A stretch of DNA of 64,000 nucleotides from assembly GCF_014055005.1 (NCBI RefSeq), contig NZ_CP059570.1:744001-808000 (forward strand), written 5' to 3'. The translations under genes and the position numbers were made by a program. Positions 8,692 through 16,861 of this stretch are shown here, one piece after another; positions within the stretch are counted from its first letter, which is position 1; the number at the start of each line of letters is the position of its first letter. The notes below the pieces were generated by a model that did no database searches, was not told where the DNA came from, and saw only the letters and a program-made list of their open reading frames with translations. Origin of the DNA: Neisseria dentiae (GTDB taxonomy: Bacteria; Pseudomonadota; Gammaproteobacteria; Burkholderiales; Neisseriaceae).

Positions 8692-9618
8692 ATGGCTAAA
8701 TTTTTATGCATTACGCTTAATCCGGCGATTGATTTCACCGTTTCGCTTGATGTTCTGCAAATAGGCGCGGTCAACCGCCAGCAGGCGGCGGAACAGCATG
8801 CCGCCGGCAAAGGCTTGAATGTGGCGCAGATTCTGCGCGATTTGGGCCACGAAGTAACCGTATCCGGTTTTCTCGGCAACGATAATGCCGGGTTGTTCCG
8901 GCAACATTTCGAGAGCCAGGGTTTTCGCGACGAATTTGTTTATGTAGGCGGCGAAACCCGTCTCAACGTCAAAATCGCCGAAGCAAGCGGCCGTATGACC
9001 GACATCAACGGCAAAGGCTTTATTGTGGGCGATGCCGATAAAGCAGCCTTGTCGGCCAAAATCGCGCCCTTGGCGACAGAAGCGGACTACGTAGCGGTGT
9101 GCGGCAGCCTGCCGCAACAGTTTTCGCCTGAAGACTTGCAAGACTTATTGGCCTGTCTGAAAAAAGCCAATCCTAAGCTGGCCATCGATACCAGCGGCGC
9201 GGCATTGGCGGCGGCAGTGGCGTGTTCGCCGTTTTTAATCAAACCCAACAGTGAAGAGCTGCAAGAGAGCTTCGGGCTTGCGGCCGGCACCACAGAGGAG
9301 CAGGCGCAAGCCTTGGCCAACTTGCCGCAGCCGGTAGAGCATTTGGTGCTCTCGATGGGTGAAAACGGCGTGAATTGGTGGCATCAAGGCCGCTGCCTGC
9401 ACGCCGGTGCCGCACCGGTTGAGGTAAAAAGCACGGTCGGCGCCGGCGATACGCTGCTCGCCGGTATATTGCACGGCCTCGCTTCGGGCCACAGCCCCGA
9501 AGAAACCCTGCAAACCGCCGCCGCGCTGGCTGCCCATGCGGTCAGCCAAATCGGTTTCGGCATACCTGATCAAGAGCGTTTATCGGCATTAAAACAACAT
9601 ATTTCTATTCAAAAATAG
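8692..9618 (+). CDS. fruK: 1-phosphofructokinase
   Basis: 308 residues of the PfkB sugar kinase family. It turns fructose 1-phosphate, made by the PTS, into fructose 1,6-bisphosphate. The N-terminal ITLNPAIDFTV and the GKGLNVAQILRDLG block are typical of FruK. The C-terminal anion-hole and catalytic motif GAGDTLLAG has its catalytic Asp near residue 253. It starts 3 bp after fruB and is therefore co-translated with it. Its TAG stop lies within the first bases of a Correia-type repeat, so the repeat begins exactly at the gene end. Confidence 0.93.
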   Translation: MAKFLCITLNPAIDFTVSLDVLQIGAVNRQQAAEQHAAGKGLNVAQILRDLGHEVTVSGFLGNDNAGLFRQHFESQGFRDEFVYVGGETRLNVKIAEASGRMTDINGKGFIVGDADKAALSAKIAPLATEADYVAVCGSLPQQFSPEDLQDLLACLKKANPKLAIDTSGAALAAAVACSPFLIKPNSEELQESFGLAAGTTEEQAQALANLPQPVEHLVLSMGENGVNWWHQGRCLHAGAAPVEVKSTVGAGDTLLAGILHGLASGHSPEETLQTAAALAAHAVSQIGFGIPDQERLSALKQHISIQK

Positions 9619-9770
9619 TGGATTCAATTAATTTTCGATACAAGGCAGCAAGCCGCAGACAGTACAGGTAGTACGGAACCGATTCTGTTGCCGCTTTAGC
9701 GGCCTACAAAATCGTTCTCTTTGAGCTAAGGCGCAGCAACGCCGTAGCGAAAGTTAAGGGAATCCACTCA
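9615..9770. repeat. Correia repeat enclosed element between fruK and fruA
   Basis: About 155 bp bounded by AATAGTGGATTCAATTAA on the left and GGGAATCCACT on the right, matching the Correia terminal repeat TATAGTGGATTAA. The interior holds the usual blocks: ACAAGGC, GCCGCAGACAGTAC, TAGTACGGAACCGATTC, ATCGTTCTCTTTGAGC and TAAGGCG. It is diverged from the meningococcal consensus as I recall it. Correia elements are known to carry promoters, IHF sites and RNase III targets, so it may affect fruA expression. Confidence 0.85.
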
Positions 9771-9788
9771 AGAGAAGGATTTCGCATC

Positions 9789-11549
9789 ATGAGCACCTCA
9801 GTTTTATTCATTCCCAACCACCCGGCCAAGGCTGCCAACGCGCTGATTCTGGCGCGCAAACTGGCTTCGCTGGCGCAGGAAAAAGGCTTGCGCGCCGAAG
9901 TGGCGGCTTTGTCTGACGCCGCCGCCGGTGATTTTTCCCGCATCGTATTTGTCGGCCAACTGCCGGAACAGATAGGCGCATTTCCGGCCGACCGCATCGC
10001 CGTGGCCGGTTTGCAGGAAGTCAGCGAAAACGCCGCCGCTGCATTGCAGCGCGTGTTGGACGAAAGCGGCAGCGCTGCCCAATCTTCCGCCGCCGCACCT
10101 GCCGCAGCCCCTGCTGCCGGCGCTACCGCAGTTTCCGCTGCCGGTAAGCCGCTGCATTTCGTTGCCATCACCGCCTGTCCCACCGGTGTGGCGCATACTT
10201 TTATGGCCGCCGACGCGCTCAAACAAGGTGCGGCCAAATTGGGCTACACCATCGATGTGGAAACCCAAGGTTCGGTCGGTGCCAAAAGCATTTTGAGCGA
10301 GGAATCGATTGCGCGTGCCGATTATGTGATTCTGGCTACCGATATCGAAGTGGATACCTCGCGTTTTGCCGGCAAAAAAGTCTACCGCTGCCCCACCGGT
10401 TTTGCCTTGAAGCAAACCGACAAAGCGTTTGCCGAAGCCGTTGCCAACGCCCGTATTCAAGGCGGAGCCGCAGCGTCCGGCCAAACGGCTGCCGCTCCGG
10501 CCAAAGAAAAATCCGGATTCTACAAACACCTGCTCACCGGCGTATCGTTTATGCTGCCGCTGGTGGTGGCCGGCGGTTTGCTGATTGCCATGTCGTTTAT
10601 CTTCGGCATCAACGCCTTTGAAGAAAAAGGCTCGCTGGCCGCCGTGTTGATGGAAACCGGCAAAGCCGCCTTCGGCCTGATGGTGCCGATTCTGGCGGGT
10701 TATATCGCCTATTCGATTGCCGACCGCCCGGGCCTTGCGCCCGGCTTAATCGGCGGTGCGCTGGCGGTGCAACTGCAATCGGGCTTTTTGGGCGGCATCG
10801 TTGCCGGTTTCCTTGCCGGTTATCTGGCGCTGCTGCTGGTCAAACACATCAAGCTGCCTGTAACCATGGAAGCCTTGAAACCGATTCTGATTGTTCCCCT
10901 GATCAGCTCGTTGGCGGTCGGCCTGATTATGTTCTACATCGTCGGAGAGCCGGTGGCGCAACTGTTTGCCGCCATGAATAACTTCCTCACCAGCATGGGC
11001 ACGGCCAATGCGGTTCTGCTCGGTGTGATTATCGGCGCGATGATGTGCGTAGACTTGGGCGGCCCCATCAACAAAGCGGCCTACACTTTCTCGGTAGGCC
11101 TGCTGACCACGCAAAACTACTTCCCGATGGCCACCGCCATGGCCGGCGGCATGGTGCCCGCCATCGGCATCGCGATTGCCACCATGCTGGCCAAACGCAA
11201 GTTCACCGAAAGCGAAGTGAGCGCCGGCAAAGCCTCTTTCGTGCTCGGCTTGTGCTTTATTTCGGAAGGTGCGATTCCGTTTGCCGCTCGCGACCCGATG
11301 CGCGTGATTCCCTGCTGTATCGCCGGCGGCGCACTTACCGGCGCACTGGTGGCCTTGTTTCAAAACGAATTGCACGCCCCGCACGGCGGCATTTTCGTGT
11401 TGCTGATTCCGAACGCCATCAACAAACCCGTTATGTATCTGCTCGCCATCGCTGCCGGCAGCCTGCTCACGGGCGTGCTGTATGCGGTATTGAAGCGCAA
11501 AGACCAAGCTGCCGCCGCAGCGCCCGCTGCCGGAACGGCAGCCGGTTAA
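9789..11549 (+). CDS. fruA: fructose PTS permease, EIIBC component
   Basis: 586 residues. It imports fructose and phosphorylates it at carbon 1. A degenerate first EIIB domain (about 1-105, no active cysteine) and an Ala/Pro linker are followed by the active EIIB with Cys130 in ITACPTGVAHTF. The EIIC domain starts near 245 (GFYKHLLTGVSFMLPLVV) and contains several membrane helices plus the conserved DLGGPINKAAYTF and FISEGAIPFA motifs. With FruB and FruK the system is complete, unlike the permease-less PTS reported for pathogenic Neisseria. An AGAGAAGGA sequence precedes the start. Confidence 0.95.
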   Translation: MSTSVLFIPNHPAKAANALILARKLASLAQEKGLRAEVAALSDAAAGDFSRIVFVGQLPEQIGAFPADRIAVAGLQEVSENAAAALQRVLDESGSAAQSSAAAPAAAPAAGATAVSAAGKPLHFVAITACPTGVAHTFMAADALKQGAAKLGYTIDVETQGSVGAKSILSEESIARADYVILATDIEVDTSRFAGKKVYRCPTGFALKQTDKAFAEAVANARIQGGAAASGQTAAAPAKEKSGFYKHLLTGVSFMLPLVVAGGLLIAMSFIFGINAFEEKGSLAAVLMETGKAAFGLMVPILAGYIAYSIADRPGLAPGLIGGALAVQLQSGFLGGIVAGFLAGYLALLLVKHIKLPVTMEALKPILIVPLISSLAVGLIMFYIVGEPVAQLFAAMNNFLTSMGTANAVLLGVIIGAMMCVDLGGPINKAAYTFSVGLLTTQNYFPMATAMAGGMVPAIGIAIATMLAKRKFTESEVSAGKASFVLGLCFISEGAIPFAARDPMRVIPCCIAGGALTGALVALFQNELHAPHGGIFVLLIPNAINKPVMYLLAIAAGSLLTGVLYAVLKRKDQAAAAAPAAGTAAG

Positions 11550-11583
11550 GTGTTGTTTCTGTGGGCGGGTTTGCACATTGCTT

Positions 11584-11725
11584 GAGACCTTTGCAAACCC
11601 CCCATCTGCGGCGCATTTCTGCGTTGTGTGCTGCCCGCTCGCTTGCCTATCGTGTGATATGTCTGCGCTCGCTGCGCTGCTACGCCTTGAACTGCATCCG
11701 CATCTGAGGGTTTTGCAAAGGTCTC
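11584..11725. repeat. 142-bp MITE with GAGACCTTTGCAAA ends, copy 1
   Basis: Starts GAGACCTTTGCAAACCCCCC and ends GGGTTTTGCAAAGGTCTC. It has no coding capacity. A second copy of equal length and very similar sequence lies in inverse orientation at 16611-16752. From memory, the ends resemble those of neisserial IS5-family elements of the IS1106 kind, which could supply transposase. Confidence 0.8.
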
Positions 11726-11773
11726 TGCTTGAAGAAAGCGATTTGCAAACCGGGAGCTTTGCAGAATTTATTG

Positions 11774-11809
11774 AGGCCGTCTGAAAACGTTTGCTTTTCA
11801 GACGGCCTC
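11774..11809. terminator. DUS-pair terminator between fruA and dedA
   Basis: AGGCCGTCTGAA at 11774-11785 and its complement at 11798-11809 with a 12-bp spacer extending the stem (AAA...TTT). It lies between two convergent genes and can serve both. Confidence 0.75.
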
Positions 11810-11897
11810 AAATTTTGTCAAACCCTGTCTAAACTAATATCGAATATCGGGTATTTTTGATGTTAATTTACTATACGTTTAATCCGCCATCGGCGGT

Positions 11898-12548
11898 TTA
11901 TGCCCCGCGTTTGCCCGCACGCTTGGCGCGGATAACTTCGATCACGCCGGGCAGCACCGAAATCACGATAATCGCGCCCAGCACCAGGCCGAGATTGTTT
12001 TTCACCACGGGGATATTGGCGAAGAAGTAGCCCGCATAAGAAAACAGCACCACCCATAACACCGCGCCGATAACGTTATAGCGGATAAAGCGGCCGTAGT
12101 GCATATTCGCCATGCCCGCCACAAACGGCGCAAACGTGCGCACGATGGGCACGAAGCGGGCGATGATGATGGTTTTGCCGCCGTATTTTTCGTAAAACTG
12201 GTGGGTTTTGTCGAGATAGCTGCGTTTGAAGATTTTGGAATCGGGGTTGGCGAAGAGCTTGGCGCCGAAATATTTGCCGACGGCGAAGTTGACCGCGTCG
12301 CCGATAATCGCCGCAGTAATCAGCAGCAGCACCATCATATGAATGTTCATTTCACCGATGGCGGCGATACCGCCTGCGGCGAACAGCAGCGAATCGCCCG
12401 GCAGAAACGGCGTAACCACCAGCCCGGTTTCGCAGAAGATAATCAGAAACAAAATGCCGTAGATCCACGCGCCGTATTGGGCGGCCAGTTGGGTGAGGTG
12501 CTGGTCGATATGCAGGATAAAGTCGATAACCGCTGAAATAAATTCCAT
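11898..12548 (-). CDS. dedA: DedA-family membrane protein
   Basis: 216 residues of a polytopic inner-membrane protein. The family motif with an acidic residue and Pro-Gly (CETGLVVTPFLPGDSLLF) is near residues 39-56. The second motif (IIARFVPIVRTFAPFVAG, then M...F...NVIGAVLW) is near 127-165. DedA proteins are linked to lipid carrier recycling and membrane homeostasis and behave as proton-coupled transporters. Which lipid applies here is unknown. A basic tail (RAKRAGKRGA) ends the protein. It is transcribed away from hda, with a DUS pair between the two starts. Confidence 0.9.
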   Translation of the reverse strand: MEFISAVIDFILHIDQHLTQLAAQYGAWIYGILFLIIFCETGLVVTPFLPGDSLLFAAGGIAAIGEMNIHMMVLLLITAAIIGDAVNFAVGKYFGAKLFANPDSKIFKRSYLDKTHQFYEKYGGKTIIIARFVPIVRTFAPFVAGMANMHYGRFIRYNVIGAVLWVVLFSYAGYFFANIPVVKNNLGLVLGAIIVISVLPGVIEVIRAKRAGKRGA

Positions 12549-12582
12549 GTTGAAGAGTGCTTTCGGAGTTGTTTTGAAAGAC

Positions 12583-12622
12583 AGGCCGTCTGAAAACCGC
12601 AGGGCTGCGTTTCAGACGGCAT
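12583..12622. repeat. inverted uptake sequences of mixed dialect upstream of dedA
   Basis: AG-DUS at 12583-12594 faces an AT-type uptake sequence (complement of ATGCCGTCTGAA) at 12611-12622. The pair lies between divergent dedA and hda, so a terminator role is not obvious. Confidence 0.8.
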
Positions 12623-12682
12623 AAGTGGGCATAAAGTTCGTTATTTTAAGTGAAAACGCCGCACTCTGCCAAACGCCGCCGC

Positions 12683-12712
12683 TTGCTGCCGTTTGTTGAA
12701 ACAACGTACAAT
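12683..12712 (+). promoter_or_regulatory. putative hda promoter
   Basis: TTGCTG at 12683-12688, an 18-bp spacer, TACAAT at 12707-12712. Transcription would begin near 12719, almost on the upstream TTG codon at 12721. This favours the GTG at 12745 as the start of Hda. Confidence 0.5.
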
Positions 12713-12744
12713 GCGGTGTTTTGAAAGCCGCGCGAAAACACACC

Positions 12745-13407
12745 GTGAACCAGCTGATTTTTGACTTTGCCGCCCGCGATTATCCGTCGTTCGACAAATT
12801 TCTGGGCACGTCTAACGCCGAGCTGCTGTATATGCTGCAACAGGCGCACGGGCAGTTTGTTTATGTGTGGGGGCAGCAGGGTTCGGGCAAGAGCCATCTT
12901 TTGCAGGCGTGGGTGGCGCAGGCTTTGCAGGCGGGCAAAACCGCCTTGTATGTCGATGCCGCAAACACTCCGCTGAACGAAACGGCGCTCGAAGCCGAAT
13001 ATCTGGCGGTGGATCAGATAGACAGGCTCGATGCCGGCGAGCAGGCCGTGCTGTTTGAAATTTTCAACCGCTTCCGCAACAGCGGGCGCGGTTTTTTGCT
13101 GCTCAGCGCCGACGTGCCGCCGCACGGGCTGACGGTGCGCGAAGATTTGCGCACCCGCATGGGCTATTGCTTGGTTTATGATGTCAAACCGTTGAGCGAC
13201 CAAGAAAAAATCGACGCATTGATGAGCATGGCCGCCGCCCGCCAGATGGTGGTCGAACCCGAAATCTTCCATTATCTGCTCAACCATTGGCGGCGCGACA
13301 CCGACAGCCTGATGCAGATGCTCGACACCTTAGACCGCTACGCCGTTACGGTGGGCAAACGCATCACCCTGCCGCTGCTGCGGCAGCTTCTCAAGGAACA
13401 AGCATGA
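12745..13407 (+). CDS. hda: DnaA-related regulator Hda
   Basis: 220 residues from GTG (VNQLIFDFAARDYPSFDKF). It is a short AAA+ protein related to the DnaA core. Walker A (WGQQGSGKSHLL) is near residues 41-52. The sensor and box motifs include DEQ-type Walker B (LAVDQIDRLD) and the C-terminal helical lid. The N-terminal QLIFDF resembles the clamp-binding motif by which Hda contacts DnaN to inactivate DnaA-ATP. A TTG 24 bp upstream is in frame but would leave no leader. The stop overlaps the start of the next gene (ATGA). Confidence 0.85.
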   Translation: MNQLIFDFAARDYPSFDKFLGTSNAELLYMLQQAHGQFVYVWGQQGSGKSHLLQAWVAQALQAGKTALYVDAANTPLNETALEAEYLAVDQIDRLDAGEQAVLFEIFNRFRNSGRGFLLLSADVPPHGLTVREDLRTRMGYCLVYDVKPLSDQEKIDALMSMAAARQMVVEPEIFHYLLNHWRRDTDSLMQMLDTLDRYAVTVGKRITLPLLRQLLKEQA

Positions 13408-14075
13408 AAAACCTCGCCATTTTCGATTTGGACAACACCTTAATCAACACCGATTCCGACCACTCGTGGCCGCAATACCTGATTCAGAAAGGCGTGGTCG
13501 ATGCCGAATACACCCGCGCCCAAAACGACAAATTCTACCGCGACTACCAAAACGGCTGCCTGAACATCGACGAGTTTCTGAAGTTCCATCTGGAGCCGCT
13601 CAGCCGTTTCAGCAAAGAAGAGCTGGCTGAAATGCACCGCGAATTTGTGGCAGAGTTTATCGCCCCGCATATTTCGCCCATGCAGAAAATGCTGGTGGAA
13701 AGCCACCGCAACGCGGGCGACGAACTGTTGGTAATTTCCTCCACCAACGAATTCATCATCACCCCTATCTGCCATCTGTTCGGCATCGAAAACATCATCG
13801 GCACGCAGCTGGAAACCGGCGATAACGGCCGCTACACCGGCAATTACGTCGGCACGCCCAGCCTGAAAGAAGGCAAAATCACCCGCCTTAACGAATGGCT
13901 GGCCGCACGCGGCGAAACGCTCGCGAGCTACGGCAAAACCTATTTTTACAGCGATTCCAAAAACGACCTGCCGCTGCTGCGGCTGGTGAGCGACCCGGTG
14001 GCCGTCAACCCCGACGAAGTGTTGCAGCAGGAAGCCGGAGCAAAAGGCTGGCCTGTGTTGAACTTCAAACTTTAA
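13404..14075 (+). CDS. HAD-IB family phosphatase
   Basis: 223 residues. Motif I FDLDNTLINTD has nucleophile Asp8 and acid/base Asp10. Motif II Ser is in LLVISSTNEF (about 112-121), a lysine is in SLKEGKI, and the metal site is YSDSKNDLPLL (about 182-192). The arrangement is that of SerB-like HAD-IB hydrolases (CicA-type), which act on small phosphomonoesters. The substrate is not known. It overlaps hda by four bases and is translationally coupled to it. Confidence 0.8.
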   Translation: MKNLAIFDLDNTLINTDSDHSWPQYLIQKGVVDAEYTRAQNDKFYRDYQNGCLNIDEFLKFHLEPLSRFSKEELAEMHREFVAEFIAPHISPMQKMLVESHRNAGDELLVISSTNEFIITPICHLFGIENIIGTQLETGDNGRYTGNYVGTPSLKEGKITRLNEWLAARGETLASYGKTYFYSDSKNDLPLLRLVSDPVAVNPDEVLQQEAGAKGWPVLNFKL

Positions 14076-14090
14076 AAGGCCGTCTGAAAA

Positions 14091-14414
14091 ATGCCCCGCT
14101 TCAAGCCCGTTATCATCACCGCCACCGCGCCGAACCGCGAAGAAGCCGAACGCATCGGCCGCCTGTTGCTCGAAAACGGCCTTGCCGCCTGCGTGCAATA
14201 TGAAAACATATTCAGCCGATATGTGTGGAACGGTGAGTTGTGCGGCGAAGAAGAAATCCGCATCGTGATTAAAACCGCCCGCTGCCATTACAGGGCGGTG
14301 GAAAAAACCATTGTGCGCAACCACAGCTACGATTGCCCGCAAGTGCTGATGCAGCCCGTGCAGGGCGGTTTTCTGCCGTATTTGAAATGGATGAAGGCGC
14401 AGCTGGGGTTATAG
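14091..14414 (+). CDS. cutA: divalent-cation tolerance protein CutA
   Basis: 107 residues, full length for CutA1. Key blocks are TATAPNREEAERIGRLLLE, LAACVQYENIFSRYVWNGE, EEEIRIVIKTA and the C-terminal HSYDCPQVL...YLKWM. CutA forms a trimer related to PII signal proteins. Its exact role in metal tolerance is unsettled. An AG-DUS sits immediately upstream, and the gene follows the HAD gene by 15 bp, so it is probably in the same transcript. Confidence 0.92.
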   Translation: MPRFKPVIITATAPNREEAERIGRLLLENGLAACVQYENIFSRYVWNGELCGEEEIRIVIKTARCHYRAVEKTIVRNHSYDCPQVLMQPVQGGFLPYLKWMKAQLGL

Positions 14415-14499
14415 GCGCGTTTTCCCGATTTTTATCCGAACCCTTGTGTCAACAGACCCCGGGCCGCGTATGCCGCCTGTTTCCGCTTGTCTTTCCGAT

Positions 14500-15087
14500 A
14501 TGAACGCCACCGTCGAAACCCACCCCCTGCCGCCGTTTCTGCCGGCCAATGCCCGGCTGTTGATGCTCGGCTCGTTTCCGCCGCCGCGTGCGCGCTGGAA
14601 AATGGATTTTTATTATCCGAATTTTCAAAACGATATGTGGCGGGTGTTCGGATTGGTGTTTTTCGGCGATAAAGATTATTTCGTTGAGGCGGGCGGCAAG
14701 GCGTTTAAAGAAGGTTTGCTGCGGGAGTTTTTGGCCGATAAGGGCGTTGCCATCAGCGACACGGCGCATAAGGTGCGGCGTTTGCAGGGCAATGCGGCGG
14801 ATAAGTTTTTAGAAATTGTCGAGCCGGTGGATCTGGCGGGCCTGCTGGCGCGCATTCCGCTGTGCCAAACCGTGATGACCACGGGCGAATTGGCCACGGA
14901 TACCCTGCTTGCTTTGATGCCGTCTGAAACCGCCAAGCCGAAAATCGGGGAATATGCCGAAACGGTGTTCGGCGGGCGGAATCTGCGTTTGTACCGCCTG
15001 CCGTCGTCGTCGCGTGCGTATCCGCTGGCGCTGGAGAAAAAGGCGGAAGCCTACGGGCGTTTTTTCAGGGAAATCGGCTTGTTGTGA
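14500..15087 (+). CDS. uracil/hypoxanthine-DNA glycosylase-like protein
   Basis: 195 residues from ATG 14500 (MNATVETHPLPPFLP). The UDG-superfamily glycine-rich motif LLMLGSFPPPRARWKMDFYYPN is split by the family-6 pattern GSFPP. It is followed by NDMWR and a C-terminal LPSSSRAYPLALEKK loop. Family 6 enzymes (HDG) remove hypoxanthine, and some members remove uracil. Two upstream in-frame starts (GTG 14446, ATG 14470) exist but add only weakly protein-like residues. It follows cutA in the same direction. Confidence 0.75.
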   Translation: MNATVETHPLPPFLPANARLLMLGSFPPPRARWKMDFYYPNFQNDMWRVFGLVFFGDKDYFVEAGGKAFKEGLLREFLADKGVAISDTAHKVRRLQGNAADKFLEIVEPVDLAGLLARIPLCQTVMTTGELATDTLLALMPSETAKPKIGEYAETVFGGRNLRLYRLPSSSRAYPLALEKKAEAYGRFFREIGLL

Positions 15088-15101
15088 AGCGGGCGGTTGG
15101 A

Positions 15102-15176
15102 AACCTGCATCATGTCCGTGCAATGCCCAATCATCGTCATACTCGGGTCAAGCCCGAGCATGACGCAGGTTTTTTT
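15102..15176. terminator. long palindromic terminator between convergent genes
   Basis: Outer arms AACCTGC (15102-15108) and GCAGGTTTTTTT (from 15164) enclose an inner hairpin CTCGGG-TCAA-GCCCGAG. The T run makes it a good intrinsic terminator for the glycosylase gene. It also belongs to the GTCATACTCGGG repeat family seen elsewhere in the window. Confidence 0.65.
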
Positions 15177-15232
15177 AGGTGTTGAAATAACTTGCAAAGC
15201 TATCAGGCCGTCTGAAAACGCCGGCATTTGCT

Positions 15233-15880
15233 TCAGCCGCCATGCAGCCGCCCGTTTTCTATCCGCCGGATTTCGTCGCCCAGCGCCTCGGCATCGGTGG
15301 CATCGTGGGTAATCAGTATCATCGGAATGCCGCTTTGTTGTTGCAGTTGCAGCAGTTCCCGGCGGGTGTGGCGGCGCAAGTCGGCATCGAGCGCGGAAAA
15401 AGGCTCGTCGAGCAGCAGCAGTTTCGGCTGCACAATTAGGGTGCGCGCCAATGCGGTGCGCTGTTTCTGGCCGCCTGAAATTTCGTGCGGATAGCGGTCG
15501 GCAACGTGCTCAAGCTGTAATAAATCGAGCCAGCGGCGCACGTTTTCAGACGGCCTTTTGGCCGGATTGCGCCAGCCCGCCTGCACGCCGAAAGCGATGT
15601 TCTGGCTCACGGTCAGGTGCGGGAACAGGGCGTAGTCTTGAAACATCAGCCCGGCGCGGCGGCGGCGCGCGGGCAGGTTGCAGCCGTTGCCGAACCAGGT
15701 TTCGCCGCCGATGCGGATATGCCCGCCGTCGGGCTTCAGCAGCCCGGCAATCAGTTGCAGCGTGAGGCTTTTGCCCGAACCCGAAGCCCCCAGCAGTACC
15801 AGTTTTTGCGCATCGGATTGCAGGCGGATATCGAGCGAAAACGACGGCAGTTGTTTGCGGATATTGATGTCGAACAGCAT
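15233..15880 (-). CDS. modC: molybdate ABC transporter ATPase, short form
   Basis: 215 residues. Walker A GASGSGKS is at 31-38, then a Q-loop (MFQDYALFPHLTV), signature SGGQKQRTALART, Walker B LLLLDEPFSALD and an H-loop (LITHDATDAE). It powers ModB. It ends straight after the nucleotide-binding domain and lacks the C-terminal molybdate-binding Mop/TOBE domain of the usual ~350-residue ModC. The start ATG at 15880 overlaps the modB stop. The frame is open further upstream within modB, but that part is a shadow. The molybdate assignment rests on modB/modA and the facing moa genes. Confidence 0.85.
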   Translation of the reverse strand: MLFDINIRKQLPSFSLDIRLQSDAQKLVLLGASGSGKSLTLQLIAGLLKPDGGHIRIGGETWFGNGCNLPARRRRAGLMFQDYALFPHLTVSQNIAFGVQAGWRNPAKRPSENVRRWLDLLQLEHVADRYPHEISGGQKQRTALARTLIVQPKLLLLDEPFSALDADLRRHTRRELLQLQQQSGIPMILITHDATDAEALGDEIRRIENGRLHGG

Positions 15881-16554
15881 CAGCCCCTCCCGTCGCGCGC
15901 GCGCGCCAGCCGGCCGACCGCCAGCAGAATCACGATGCACACCGCCGAAACCAGCACCACCAAGCCGTTGGCCAGCGCATCGTCGCCCGCCTGCACGGCC
16001 TCGTAAACGGCGATGGAAAGCGTTTGCGTCTGCCCCGGAATGCTGCCCGCAATCATCAGCGTGGCGCCGAATTCGCCCAAGGCGCGGGCAAAAGCCAGCA
16101 GCACGCCGGCGAGTATGCCGCGCCAGGCCAGCGGCAGGCTCACGCGGAAAAACACCGCCCACGCGCCCAACCCCAACACGCCCGCAGCCTGCTCGAGCTG
16201 CGGGTTCACGCTTTCAAACGCCGCCCGCGCGGGTTTGAATACCAGCGGAAACGTTACCGCCGCCGCCGCAATCACCGCCCCCTGCCAAGTGAAAATCAGA
16301 TTGATGCCGAACGTTTCGCGCAGCCAACCGCCGAAAGCGCTGTTGCGCCCCAAAAGCACCAATAAATAATAGCCGAGCACGGTGGGCGGCATCACCATCG
16401 GCAGCGTGAGCAGGGTGTCGAGCAGGTTGCGGCCGGCAAAACGCCAACGCGCCAGCGCAAAGCCCGTGGCGGTGCCGAGCACAACATTCAAGGCAGTTGC
16501 CAACCCGGCCACTTTCAGCGAAAGCAGCAGCGTAACGGTTAGGGATTCGGTCAT
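15880..16554 (-). CDS. modB: molybdate ABC transporter permease
   Basis: 224 residues with about five membrane helices. The coupling-helix motif for the ATPase is RALGEFGATLMIAGS (about 151-165), the classic EAA region of ModB. Pro-rich TLPMVMPPTVLGYYLL is also typical. The stop overlaps the start of modC by one base. The spacing from modA is about 300 bp, because a 142-bp MITE and a hairpin repeat lie between them. Whether the operon is still continuous is an open question. Confidence 0.9.
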   Translation of the reverse strand: MTESLTVTLLLSLKVAGLATALNVVLGTATGFALARWRFAGRNLLDTLLTLPMVMPPTVLGYYLLVLLGRNSAFGGWLRETFGINLIFTWQGAVIAAAAVTFPLVFKPARAAFESVNPQLEQAAGVLGLGAWAVFFRVSLPLAWRGILAGVLLAFARALGEFGATLMIAGSIPGQTQTLSIAVYEAVQAGDDALANGLVVLVSAVCIVILLAVGRLARARDGRG

Positions 16555-16610
16555 TTTTAAGATTCGGGTTATCGTGGCCGTCTGAAAAAATCAGACATAC
16601 AAGGCGGGCA

Positions 16611-16752
16611 GAGACCTTTGCAAAACCCCTAGATGTGGATGCAGTTCAAGGCGTAGCAGCGCAGCGAGTGCAGACATATCACACGATAGGCAAACGAGCG
16701 AGCAGCGCACAACGCAGAAATGCGCCGCAGATGGGGGTTTTGCAAAGGTCTC
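16611..16752. repeat. 142-bp MITE with GAGACCTTTGCAAA ends, copy 2
   Basis: Inverse copy of 11584-11725 with a handful of differences. It lies between modA and modB, in the middle of the expected modABC transcript. Confidence 0.8.
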
Positions 16753-16861
16753 GGGCATTGCTGCCCGCCGTTTTATAGTATCAAAACAGCTCCGTCATAT
16801 TCGGGGCAGTCCCGGGTATGACGTATCACTTTTTATCAAGTTTGTTCGCTATGGTATTTGC

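Noticed and set aside
15233..16162. Longer start for modC within modB
   Set aside because: The extra residues are the alternative frame of modB; ModC proper begins at 15880 with MLFDINIRKQL.
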